Source: an uncultured Sutterella sp. (GTDB lineage: Bacteria; Pseudomonadota; Gammaproteobacteria; Burkholderiales; Burkholderiaceae_F). Taken from it: 30,286 bases of DNA. Of this stretch, positions 8,347-16,350 are shown piece by piece. The notes beneath the pieces are model-generated. The model was not told where the DNA came from. It saw nothing but the letters and a program-made list of their open reading frames with translations, and made no database searches. The translations under genes were made by a program, and so were the position numbers. The first letter of the stretch is position 1; every line of letters starts with the position of its first letter. The DNA lies in the NCBI GenBank assembly GCA_900757865.1, contig CAAEPH010000025.1:1-30286 (forward strand), written 5' to 3'.

Positions 8347-10155
8347 TTAGTGCTTCACGGCTTTCGTGATAGCGTCCGCAGCCACACGACCCGAGGTAAG
8401 CGCCCAACCGACGTTAGCACCCGCGGGGGAGTCGTCTCCCATCACACCGCCCACGAGTTCACCGGCCGCATAAAGACCGGGGATGACTATACCGTCGGTC
8501 TTGATGACGTTTAAGTTATCGTCCGTCATCAACCCACCCATCGTGGTCGCAAAGCGGGGTTTCTGTTCCACAATGTAGTAAGAACCTTGCGCTGAGATTT
8601 CCGCCTTCATGTACTGCACGGGACGCGCAAAGTCATCGTCTTTCTGTGCCTTCACAAACGCGTTGTAGCGCGCCACCGTGGCTTTGAGGTTGTCGGCATT
8701 GATGCCCGCCAATTTGGCCACGCCTTCAATGGTGTCCGCTTTCACAAAGAGGGGTTTCGTCTTGCCGTTAGCAGCCAAATACTTGTCCGCATCTTCATGC
8801 GAAACGCCCGTTTCAGGCAAACGTTTATAGAACCCGTCCCAAGACTTCTGGTCCATGAACACATAGGCCATGTGATTGGGCGTTTCCATCATCGGGTCGA
8901 GAATGTGACGGTTCGAAGCTTTTTCGTTCACAAAGCGTTTGCCGTTCACATCCACCAAAATACCCGCTTGGTCAAACGCACCGACGTTGGCGTAAATCGT
9001 GGACTTGGCTATCCCCGGCGCCACTTCGATGCCGTTAGGATAGCGTTTCCCATACTGCATCAACTGCGTCTTGGCTCCTAAGCCCATGGCCATCTTATGA
9101 CCGTCACCCGTGGACGACACGGGGCCATAGTAGAGCGCCGACTTCACGGGCTCAGAGAGCATGTCTTTGTTGTTACCAAAGCCACCCGTAGTGAGCAACG
9201 TCGCCTTAGCTTTAATCGTGTACTTCACCCCGTTGTCGTCCGTGGCTTCCACGCCAATGACGCGACCCTTGGCATCTGTCAAGAGCTTATTGACGCGCGT
9301 GTTGTAAAAGACTTGCGCGCCGTTTTTGGCAATCACTTCACGTAAGTGCTGCGCCATGGTCTTCGCGCCACCTTCAAATTCGAGCGCGCGACGGTGTGAG
9401 TATTCCGCAAGGTATGGCAAATCGTTCGCGACAAACTTCACTCCCACCTGATCGTGCAACCAGTCAATCGTGGCGCCCACATTGTGCGCATAAAGCGAAA
9501 TCTTGGCAGGATCGTTCAAGTTGTGCCCATTTGCTTTGAAGTCCGCAATCATCGATTCGGGCGAATCGTCCTTCACGCCAAACGCCTTTTGCAATTTCGA
9601 GCCTTGGGCCACGACTTGCCCACCCGAAATCGCCGCTGCACCCCCAATGTAGGGCATCTTTTCAACCAAGATGACATTCAGGCCGTTCATCCGACCGCGA
9701 ATCGTGGCGGACATCCCGGAGCCACCACCGCCAACCACAACCATGTCGGTCGTGAGCGTTTTTTCACCACCGGCCTTCTTCACGACCAAAGGAACGAGTT
9801 TCGTGGGATCCGCACCGGCTTGCTTCACCGCATCCGCCACCGCCGTGCGCAAAGCGGTGGAGGTGATCGTGGCACCCGCCACCCCATCCACATTGGGCGA
9901 CTGGCGTTCCACCATGCGACCTGGAAGCACTTCAACCGCTTTGGAGCCAATACCCATCGTTTCCGACTGTTTGACCACTTTAATGTCGGTGATTTTGTCA
10001 GCGCTAAAGGTCACTTCGACCGTCACATCACCGTGAATACCTTGCGCTGTTGCAGTGTAGGTACCGGCTTTGAACGTGGTCGCACTCACCATAGTGCTCG
10101 CCGCGGAAAAACCCGCCAAAATGGCGCAAGCTAAAACTTTTTTCTGGATGGACAT
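8347..10155 (-). CDS. Exported FMN- and FAD-containing flavin reductase (flavocytochrome c type)
   Basis: The protein has a signal peptide ending near VSA-TT, an FMN-binding domain with the covalent attachment motif AGAT followed by I-T (at about residue 96 of the mature frame count), and an FAD_binding_2/fumarate reductase domain starting with VVVGGGGSGMSA. It resembles periplasmic fumarate/urocanate reductases but carries no haem motif, so it must take electrons from a separate carrier. FMN would be attached by an ApbE-type transferase. The C-terminal signature HGxNRLGGNA, which helps bind fumarate, is replaced by GDDSPAGANVGW, so the substrate is probably not fumarate. I place the start at 10155: AGGAAGG lies six bases before it and would sit inside the gene if the ATG at 10170 were used. 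The gene is divergent from a DcuC-family transporter. Confidence 0.85.
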   Translation of the reverse strand: MSIQKKVLACAILAGFSAASTMVSATTFKAGTYTATAQGIHGDVTVEVTFSADKITDIKVVKQSETMGIGSKAVEVLPGRMVERQSPNVDGVAGATITSTALRTAVADAVKQAGADPTKLVPLVVKKAGGEKTLTTDMVVVGGGGSGMSATIRGRMNGLNVILVEKMPYIGGAAAISGGQVVAQGSKLQKAFGVKDDSPESMIADFKANGHNLNDPAKISLYAHNVGATIDWLHDQVGVKFVANDLPYLAEYSHRRALEFEGGAKTMAQHLREVIAKNGAQVFYNTRVNKLLTDAKGRVIGVEATDDNGVKYTIKAKATLLTTGGFGNNKDMLSEPVKSALYYGPVSSTGDGHKMAMGLGAKTQLMQYGKRYPNGIEVAPGIAKSTIYANVGAFDQAGILVDVNGKRFVNEKASNRHILDPMMETPNHMAYVFMDQKSWDGFYKRLPETGVSHEDADKYLAANGKTKPLFVKADTIEGVAKLAGINADNLKATVARYNAFVKAQKDDDFARPVQYMKAEISAQGSYYIVEQKPRFATTMGGLMTDDNLNVIKTDGIVIPGLYAAGELVGGVMGDDSPAGANVGWALTSGRVAADAITKAVKH

Positions 10156-10693
10156 CATTGCCTTCCTCATTAAAACTTTAGGGAAAAACCGTGTCTCCTT
10201 CCAAAGGGCGCCCTTGGAGCAACTCGCTTTGGATCGGATTCTCTCAAAAAGCTATTCTATTAAGACTCGATTTTTCACAATACCTCCCGCGGATGGTAAT
10301 CCGATGACCTAGACCGCATAAGATGAAAAATCTTTTGTGGGTCGTGACAGTCAAAACGCAGAAAAAATAGAAAAATCTCTTTCTGGCAGCCGTTTTCGTT
10401 TGATCTATGTTGAAAACACTATAAATACGACCTAGTTCTTTAGATGTGCTCTATCTTCTTTCGGTAAACAATCCTATACTTATCGCATTACGACCATCAG
10501 GCAAGACTTATCGCACGCTGACAGCCGATTCGCCTTTGACGCGTTTTTTTGTCAAAGGCACCTCTACGCTCAACGTTGCCCTCAGCCGACCCCCTTGGCC
10601 AAACTAGAAAAAAATCTAAACCGATGGATTCGGAGCTCCATCGCCAGCCCTTTCCATTAACTCAACAAAATACCTTATTCCAGGAGATTCTTT
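10156..10693. promoter_or_regulatory. Divergent promoter region between the reductase and dcuC-like gene
   Basis: About 540 bases lie between two divergent genes. The region is AT-rich in its centre, with a TATAAAT near 10430 that could be a -10 box. No gene is recognised. A 9-bp inverted repeat lies about 135 bases before the transporter start and is listed separately. The length and divergent layout suggest shared control of reductase and transporter. Confidence 0.45.
10532..10559. repeat. Perfect 9-bp inverted repeat (operator or leader hairpin)
   Basis: The arms GCCTTTGAC and GTCAAAGGC are perfectly complementary and separated by ten bases, seven of them T. There is no T tract after the second arm on the plus strand, so it is not a standard terminator. 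It may be a regulator binding site or a structured 5' leader of the transporter mRNA. Confidence 0.55.
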
Positions 10694-11962
10694 ATGTCGA
10701 CTTGGACTCTATGGTTTGCCGTTCTTGTGGTGATCGGCACAGTCTATGCCCTCATTAAACGCTACGAAACGCGTCTCGTCCTCTTGTCAGCAGGCTTCTT
10801 AATGGCCATTGTTTCCATGAAACCGATGATGGCCTTTAAGCAGTTTGATGCTTCGATGACCAAAGGCAGTTTGATCATCGCCATTTGCTCGGCGTTGGGC
10901 TTTGCCGCGGTGATCTCGCTTACCAAATGCGACGTGCACTTGGTGCAACTCTTGATGCGCCCCTTAAAGCGCTTAGGCCTCCTGTTGCTCCCGGCTTGCA
11001 TGGTGGTGACAAGCATCATCTCCACCGCCATTCCCTCCATGGCGGGGCTTTCTGCTGCGGTCGCTCCGACCATGATTCCGATTTTGGTGCGCTCGGGCTT
11101 TCACCCTGCCCTTGCTGCCGCGTCCGTGGGCGCCTGCATGATGCCCGCGTACTTAAACCCTGGCGTTTCGCACAACCCCTTTATTGCTAAACTCGCCAAC
11201 ATGGAAGTGATGCAATTTATTGGCGCACATTGGACCACCACCATCACGATGGGTGTGGTGAGTATTCTCTGCGTGACCCTCACTTGCCTTTTCTTCAAAG
11301 ACTATAAGAAAGAAGGTTTTGCGAGCGAAGGCGTGGTTCAGACGCAAGAGCCTGAAGATTTCCGCCCGAACGTTTTCTACGCGATTGCCCCGTTGGTTCC
11401 AGTCGTGCTGTTGGTTGCTGTCTCCGTTTGGGCCCCGCAGTTGAAGATGTCGGTTTCCACCGCCATGTTGATCGGTACGGTCTACGCCTTAGCCGTGACG
11501 CGCACGAGCCCTGAAGCTGCCACGAAGAAATTCTTCGAAGGCATGGGTAAGGGCTATGCCAACATCTTGGGTATCATCATCGCCGCTGGCGTGTTCGCCG
11601 CTGGCTTGCGTGCCTCTGGCCTCATTGACGTCTTTGTCAACTACCTCACGCACGCCAATGAAGTTGCCAAGATAGGGGGTAGCTTTGGACCTTTCATCCT
11701 CGCCGTCTTGACGGGATCGGGTGACGCAGCGGCCTTTGCCTTTAACGAAGCCGTGACGCCTCACGCACCGCAATTTGGCATGACTATTGACGGTTTGGGT
11801 TACCTTGCCATGATGGCCGCGGGTATTGGCCGTCAGGCTTCGCCCTTGGCCGGTGGTATCATTTTGGTATCTGGCATTGCCGGCGTCTCCCCGGTGCAAG
11901 TAGCCAAACGTACGGCACCTGCCGCCGTGGTGATGTTGCTCACACTGTACTTCATTATTTAA
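10694..11962 (+). CDS. DcuC-family C4-dicarboxylate transporter
   Basis: This 422-residue protein has many hydrophobic segments and matches the DcuC family of anaerobic C4-dicarboxylate carriers, which exchange or export succinate and take up fumarate or related acids across the inner membrane. Supporting features are the N-terminal TLWFAVLVVIGTVYALIKRY segment, a conserved central loop containing ACMMPAYLNPGVSHNPFIA, and the C-terminal half with GSGDAAAFAFNEAVTPHA and GRQASPLAGGII. AGGAG lies seven bases before the ATG. The gene is divergent from an exported flavin reductase, so it may deliver or remove that enzyme's substrate or product. The exact substrate is uncertain because the reductase is not a canonical fumarate reductase. 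Confidence 0.85.
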   Translation: MSTWTLWFAVLVVIGTVYALIKRYETRLVLLSAGFLMAIVSMKPMMAFKQFDASMTKGSLIIAICSALGFAAVISLTKCDVHLVQLLMRPLKRLGLLLLPACMVVTSIISTAIPSMAGLSAAVAPTMIPILVRSGFHPALAAASVGACMMPAYLNPGVSHNPFIAKLANMEVMQFIGAHWTTTITMGVVSILCVTLTCLFFKDYKKEGFASEGVVQTQEPEDFRPNVFYAIAPLVPVVLLVAVSVWAPQLKMSVSTAMLIGTVYALAVTRTSPEAATKKFFEGMGKGYANILGIIIAAGVFAAGLRASGLIDVFVNYLTHANEVAKIGGSFGPFILAVLTGSGDAAAFAFNEAVTPHAPQFGMTIDGLGYLAMMAAGIGRQASPLAGGIILVSGIAGVSPVQVAKRTAPAAVVMLLTLYFII

Positions 11963-12002
11963 CGATGACACATGGCCACGTTTGACGTGGTCCACGCATC
12001 AC

Positions 12003-12033
12003 AAAGGCCGAGACACGTTCCTCGGCCTTTTTT
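12003..12033 (+). terminator. Intrinsic terminator of the dcuC-like gene
   Basis: A 10-bp stem AAAGGCCGAG / CTCGGCCTTT with an 8-base loop is followed by further T residues. It separates the transporter gene from the arginase-fold gene that starts 37 bases later. Confidence 0.85.
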
Positions 12034-12069
12034 GTGCGTTCACTAACAACGTTGTCACAAGGAATAACC

Positions 12070-12921
12070 ATGAAAACGGTTCGATTGTTGTATCCCGATT
12101 ACGCCTCGGGTGGTTTGCCCACCTACTATCTTGGTGCGAAACTACTCGAGCAAATCGTCCCGGCCAATCCCGATCAAAAGACGCTTCAAGTAGCAGTCAC
12201 TCCACCGTCTGATGCACCCCATACGCTGGAAGATGGGATTCAGGATAAAGCCAAAGTGGTGAGCGAAATTACCGACGCGCAACGCCAATTGCAAGTTGAG
12301 AATCCAGAGCGCGTCGTCACATTGGGTGGCAACTGCATGGTGTCCTTTGCGCCCTTTGATTATCTTCACGGAAAATACCCCGACATGGGGCTTCTTTGGA
12401 TCGACGCCCATCCCGACGTCTCTACACCGGCGGACGGCTACCCGTGTGCTCATGCCATGGTACTGGGGAGCTTGCTTGGTGACGGTGCCAAGGCAATTTC
12501 CGCTTTGAGACAAAACCCTCCGTTTGCGCCAGAGCGTTTGATGTACGTGGGACTACAAGATCTCCACGACTACCAAAAAGCCTACTTGGATCAAAAAGGT
12601 GTGCACTACGAGGTGAATGCGGATTGGTCAACGCGCCTAGAGTCCATCCAAGCGTTTGTTTCGCAATTTAAACACCTTGCGGTGCATTTTGATATCGACG
12701 TACTCGATGAGCGCTATTTCCACGACACCTACTTTGCCAATCTCGACTTAGTGGGTGACGGCGCGCATGGCGGCCGGATGCGTCTGGAGACGCTGGCTAA
12801 GATTTTGGCTACCGTTGAGGCCAACACCAAGGTAGTCGGCTTCACCATCGCTGAATACTTACCACATGACGCTTATCGGCTGCATCAACTCTTTAGCCAC
12901 TTGACCGTATTTCGTGACTAA
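12070..12921 (+). CDS. Arginase/ureohydrolase-fold protein with altered metal site
   Basis: This 283-residue protein has the arginase fold signatures IDAHPDV (D112, H114, D116) and HFDIDVLD (D208, D210), plus a His (H128) at the position of the catalytic His of arginases. Canonical ureohydrolases also carry GGDH as the first motif. Here it reads GGNC (86-89), so the first Mn-ligand His is replaced by Cys. Similar Cys variants occur among generic arginase-family proteins, so this may be a distinct subfamily with a changed metal site and an unknown amidine-type substrate rather than a true arginase. The start is set at 12070, where AAGGA precedes ATG at good spacing; an upstream ATG at 12034 overlaps the terminator. 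A promoter after that terminator is not evident. Confidence 0.82.
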   Translation: MKTVRLLYPDYASGGLPTYYLGAKLLEQIVPANPDQKTLQVAVTPPSDAPHTLEDGIQDKAKVVSEITDAQRQLQVENPERVVTLGGNCMVSFAPFDYLHGKYPDMGLLWIDAHPDVSTPADGYPCAHAMVLGSLLGDGAKAISALRQNPPFAPERLMYVGLQDLHDYQKAYLDQKGVHYEVNADWSTRLESIQAFVSQFKHLAVHFDIDVLDERYFHDTYFANLDLVGDGAHGGRMRLETLAKILATVEANTKVVGFTIAEYLPHDAYRLHQLFSHLTVFRD

Positions 12922-12946
12922 TCGTCCTTATCCTTATATCGCAAAC

Positions 12947-12982
12947 GAAGTCCCCCAGTGAGCGAACCAACTGAGGGACTTC
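12947..12982. terminator. Hairpin between convergent genes
   Basis: GAAGTCCC-CAGT pairs with ACTG-GGGACTTC across a 10-base loop, a strong stem with one mismatch. It lies between the convergent arginase-fold gene and the permease gene, so it can serve both strands. The T tracts are weak: TTCC on plus, TTCGTTT on minus. Confidence 0.6.
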
Positions 12983-13014
12983 CGGCGCTATGCTATCAAT
13001 CGTCCGTCCACACC

Positions 13015-14304
13015 TTACGTCAGAGCGAGTGTCGCTGTAATGAGAGCAGCTACGGCCATACCCACAATGTGATTGGGACGCTGGAACAAATTCGCTCGTT
13101 TAAGGTCAGACCCGGGTACCACCGGCGTAATGGTGTTGAGCCCTGAGACTGGACCACCCGTGAGGAAGTATTGTCCAATATTGCCACCTGCTGCCGCCGC
13201 GACTGCTGTTGCCATAGGATCGGCACCCGTGCCTAACACTAAGGTCACAAATGGGAGAATAATCGCTGCTGATCCTGTGTAGGATTGGGTCACAATGCCT
13301 GCAATCATCGCTACCACATACATGAGCGCAATGGGTGCGGTATTGAGAATAGGCTCAAACCAGTTCTTCAACGTGTCGATCACGCCAATGTTGTTGATCA
13401 CACCCGACAAAAAGAGGAAGATGATGATGGCTGAAAAAGGCACCGAGAGCATTTTCACACCGTCGACCATGTCCTTTTCACTTTGCGCCATGGGGCGATG
13501 TGAGAGAAAGATCGTCAACAGCGATGCCACAAAGCACACCACAAAGATGGGGATTCCTGTGGCAGCAAACACCAAGAGCACAATGAACGGAATAAACGCT
13601 TTGAGCGGAGCGATGTTGTCCGTCTTTTCAAACCCATTCAAAATCGCATTGATCTGGTCGGCCGAAAACTTCGAGACCTGCCCACCTCGCGCAATAATTC
13701 GTCGTTTCATGCGCCAGTAGGCTGCCGCCATGATGGCGAACGCGGATATGGCCCCATAAACATTGAACAACCCAAAGCCAACGCCCGTGAGGGCCAAGAT
13801 GCCGAGCTCGGTCGGATGTGCAAAGCCCGCACCACAACCCAAATTGTTGGCGTGCTGCAGAGCACCCGCCGCCTCGTCGGGTTTCACCCCCAGTTTGATG
13901 GCCGCGGGACCTGCAATGACGCCCGTGATCGCGGCCTGCGTGAAGCCCACAAACATCCCAATCACACCCGCAACAAATGCTGCTGCTGTGATGATGCCGG
14001 GACCGCCACCGACTTTGTTGCCGAACTTAATGACCTCTTTGATGATCACCGAAAGAAACCCTGAACTCTTCATGATCCCGATAAAGAGCAAAATACCGGC
14101 CATATCGACGAGCACTGGGTTGAGCCCAGCGATCAGCAAAGATTTGATCGATACTCCTTCGGCACTTGTTAACGGAATCCCACCCACAATGGCCGCGATG
14201 GTCGCTCCGATCATGGCGGTCATAAAGAGTGGGCTTTTCCCCCAGATCATCAGCACCAAGGTGATGGCAATAATGAGCTGGGCAATGATTAAATTGGTCG
14301 CCAT
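13015..14304 (-). CDS. Ion-transporter superfamily permease (GntP/DcuC-like)
   Basis: This 429-residue protein is almost entirely hydrophobic segments with short loops, roughly ten to twelve membrane helices. The overall pattern, with two similar halves and glycine-rich loops such as GCGAGFAHPTE and GGNIGQYFLTGGPVSGLN, is that of the GntP/DcuC group of carboxylate permeases. I cannot choose the family or substrate with certainty. It is 42 bases downstream of the nitrilase gene on the same strand with GGAGGG before its ATG, so the two form an operon. This suggests it imports a nitrile or exports or imports the carboxylate that the nitrilase makes; that is inference. A hairpin lies just past its stop. 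Confidence 0.75.
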   Translation of the reverse strand: MATNLIIAQLIIAITLVLMIWGKSPLFMTAMIGATIAAIVGGIPLTSAEGVSIKSLLIAGLNPVLVDMAGILLFIGIMKSSGFLSVIIKEVIKFGNKVGGGPGIITAAAFVAGVIGMFVGFTQAAITGVIAGPAAIKLGVKPDEAAGALQHANNLGCGAGFAHPTELGILALTGVGFGLFNVYGAISAFAIMAAAYWRMKRRIIARGGQVSKFSADQINAILNGFEKTDNIAPLKAFIPFIVLLVFAATGIPIFVVCFVASLLTIFLSHRPMAQSEKDMVDGVKMLSVPFSAIIIFLFLSGVINNIGVIDTLKNWFEPILNTAPIALMYVVAMIAGIVTQSYTGSAAIILPFVTLVLGTGADPMATAVAAAAGGNIGQYFLTGGPVSGLNTITPVVPGSDLKRANLFQRPNHIVGMAVAALITATLALT

Positions 14305-14346
14305 ATCACGCCCTCCATTGTTAGACGTTTCTTCTTTCTTTATTGA

Positions 14347-15270
14347 TTACTTGAGGCGAACCACATTTTTTTTTGATCGCGTATCCACGGTGAGACTAAA
14401 GATATCGGGACGTGCATAATGCCCCGAGACATCCAAGTCGTAGCGAGCCCGCAATATCTCGTCCATTTCAATCTCGGCCGTAAGCAACCCTTCTTCGTGG
14501 TAATAAGGACCCGCAATAACATTACCCTGCGGATCGATAATGACGGAACCACCGCGCATCAGTTCATCGCTCGGATTCCAGTGCGGTACCTCAATACCCA
14601 ACACTTCGGGTAGAGGCAAATACTGCACGGCACACACCAAGAAGCATCGCCCTTCGTGGGCAATGTGTCGCATCGAGGCTTGCCAAACATCCGTCACGGC
14701 AACCGTGGGTGCACAATAAATTTCCAGATCCTGGTCATACATGTAGGCACGAAGCAGTGGCATATGGTTTTCCCAGCAGATGCACGCACCCGCTTTCCCC
14801 ACCTTGGTGTCCACGACGGGCAAGTGCGACCCATCGCCCTGCCCCCAGATCAAACGTTCCGAGGCGGTTGGCATGATTTTGCGATGCTTCCCAACGAGCC
14901 CTTCACCTGGGTTATAGAAGAACGCAGCGCAATATAGAGCATGTGGCGTTTGCTCAATACATCCCACCACTAACGAAGCACCCGTACGGGTCGACAATTC
15001 CGCTAACGCTTGGCTTTCGGGACCATCGTCAGTGATCGCATTCTTGAAATAATCACGAAACTTGTCACGACCCGAGTCCAAGCGATATCCCATGTAGGTA
15101 TCGAAAATTTCTCCCTTGGGATAGGAACCCAACAAGGCTTCGGGCAACACCACCAATTCCGCACCGCTCGCTTTGATCTTGTCCTCATATGACAAAATCT
15201 TTTCTAACGTCGCTTCTTTTCCGCGCAAATCCGACCCCAATTGCAAGGCCGCTACGACATGTTTACTCAT
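14347..15270 (-). CDS. Nitrilase (carbon-nitrogen hydrolase family)
   Basis: This 307-residue cytoplasmic enzyme shows the full catalytic set of the nitrilase branch: E44 in LPEALLG, K131 in GKHRKIMPT, E137 in TASERLIWGQGDGS and the nucleophile C165 in CWENHMPLLR. The CWENHMPLLR and RLIWGQGDGS signatures are typical of true nitrilases, which convert R-CN to a carboxylic acid and ammonia, rather than of amidases in the same superfamily. AGGAGA lies before the ATG. It leads an operon with a permease and is divergent from a LysR regulator, a common layout for substrate-induced catabolic genes. The natural substrate is unknown; plant-derived nitriles or cyanide-derived compounds would be candidates for a gut organism, as inference. 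Confidence 0.9.
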   Translation of the reverse strand: MSKHVVAALQLGSDLRGKEATLEKILSYEDKIKASGAELVVLPEALLGSYPKGEIFDTYMGYRLDSGRDKFRDYFKNAITDDGPESQALAELSTRTGASLVVGCIEQTPHALYCAAFFYNPGEGLVGKHRKIMPTASERLIWGQGDGSHLPVVDTKVGKAGACICWENHMPLLRAYMYDQDLEIYCAPTVAVTDVWQASMRHIAHEGRCFLVCAVQYLPLPEVLGIEVPHWNPSDELMRGGSVIIDPQGNVIAGPYYHEEGLLTAEIEMDEILRARYDLDVSGHYARPDIFSLTVDTRSKKNVVRLK

Positions 15271-15368
15271 AGGGTTTCTCCTTATAGTACAAGAGGTTAA
15301 AGAAAATCCATACGAGTATTATTGTTATTTAACAGTCCTGTGAACAGATTGATTCTTGGGAATCTGAT
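15271..15368. promoter_or_regulatory. Divergent nitrilase / LysR promoter region
   Basis: This 98-base region separates the nitrilase operon from its divergent LysR regulator. An inverted repeat AGATT-N10-AATCT at 15346-15365 abuts the regulator start codon and includes T-N11-A type spacing, so it could be the regulator's own site. No -10 or -35 is certain. Confidence 0.45.
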
Positions 15369-16277
15369 ATGAGTAATTTTTCTATCGACTCACTTAACTT
15401 GAATGCCTTACGCGTGCTTGAGGCGGTCTACGAGGAGCACAGTGCCTCGCGTGCAGCGGTTCGACTCAATATGACACAATCCGCCGTCTCGGCCAGTATT
15501 CGACAGCTTCGGCAGATCTACAAAGATCCCCTCTTTGTGAGAACCGGACGTGGGCTCAAACCCACGCTTTTTTGTGAGCAAATTTTCCCCTTTGTGGCGG
15601 ATTCGCTCGATCAAGCCCGAAAAACGCTGGAAATCTACGCGGGGCGAAAAGGTTTGTTTGAAGGACGAACCATCACTGTCGGTATGTCGGACGACTTTGA
15701 AATGGCCCTGGGACCCCGAATGGTCGAGATGGCCAAGACCTTGATTCCTGGCGGTCGATTGCGGTTTCGACAAACCAATTCTCAATTGGTCACAGAGATG
15801 TTGGTCGCTCGAGAAATCGACCTCTCCATCACGGCGGGTGGCATTGCAAGCGACATCCTTCAGCACGAATCCATTGGGCAAGGAACGTATGGCTGCTTAG
15901 TCGATCCCGAGCATTTTCACTACGCCTTTGATTATGCGTCCTACATCGCTCACGAGCATATTCTGGTGAGTTATGGCGGGTTTTATGGTGTGGTCGATGA
16001 GGTGCTGGGGCGCCGTGGCGATCGTCGTATCATTCGGGTTTCCACCTCACACTTTGCAGCAGTGCCTTATTTTGTCATTGGGACCGACTCTATCATCACG
16101 ATGCCAAGGCATGCGGCAAAGCGCCTTGCTGAGGTAACGCGACTCGTCTTCCATGAATGCCCCGTCACCTACCCCGTGTATTCGGTCGATTTGGGTTTTC
16201 GACGTTCTGCGGAAAAAGACCCTGTTCTAAAACGCGTGGTCACGACACTTCGCGCGCATTTGGCAGAGCTTTTGTAG
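15369..16277 (+). CDS. LysR-family regulator beside the nitrilase operon
   Basis: This 302-residue protein has an N-terminal winged helix-turn-helix at about residues 10-70, where NALRVLEAVYEEHSASRAA leads into the recognition-helix segment MTQSAVSASIRQL, followed by a linker and a periplasmic-binding-protein-like effector domain. This is the standard LysR length and layout. It is divergent from the nitrilase-permease operon, the typical arrangement in which a LysR protein activates the neighbouring operon with a pathway compound as co-inducer. The effector domain sequence is not close enough to a known subgroup for me to name the ligand. There is no strong Shine-Dalgarno before the ATG. It is followed by a clear hairpin terminator. 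Confidence 0.88.
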   Translation: MSNFSIDSLNLNALRVLEAVYEEHSASRAAVRLNMTQSAVSASIRQLRQIYKDPLFVRTGRGLKPTLFCEQIFPFVADSLDQARKTLEIYAGRKGLFEGRTITVGMSDDFEMALGPRMVEMAKTLIPGGRLRFRQTNSQLVTEMLVAREIDLSITAGGIASDILQHESIGQGTYGCLVDPEHFHYAFDYASYIAHEHILVSYGGFYGVVDEVLGRRGDRRIIRVSTSHFAAVPYFVIGTDSIITMPRHAAKRLAEVTRLVFHECPVTYPVYSVDLGFRRSAEKDPVLKRVVTTLRAHLAELL

Positions 16278-16296
16278 CAACACCTTCCTATCGAAA

Positions 16297-16327
16297 AACC
16301 GCCCTACTCCGCAAAGTTAGGGCGGTT
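16297..16327. terminator. Bidirectional terminator hairpin
   Basis: AACCGCCCTA pairs perfectly with TAGGGCGGTT. On the minus strand the stem is followed by TTTTTCG, giving a good terminator for the convergent flavoprotein gene; the plus-strand transcript of the LysR gene has only a short T run. Confidence 0.75.
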
Positions 16328-16350
16328 GACGATAAGTGAATCCTCAGTCC

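Noticed and set aside
9454..10134. 226-codon plus-strand frame inside the FMN/FAD reductase gene
   Set aside because: Antisense shadow of a gene with clear FMN and FAD motifs; composition rich in His and Arg is typical of such shadows.
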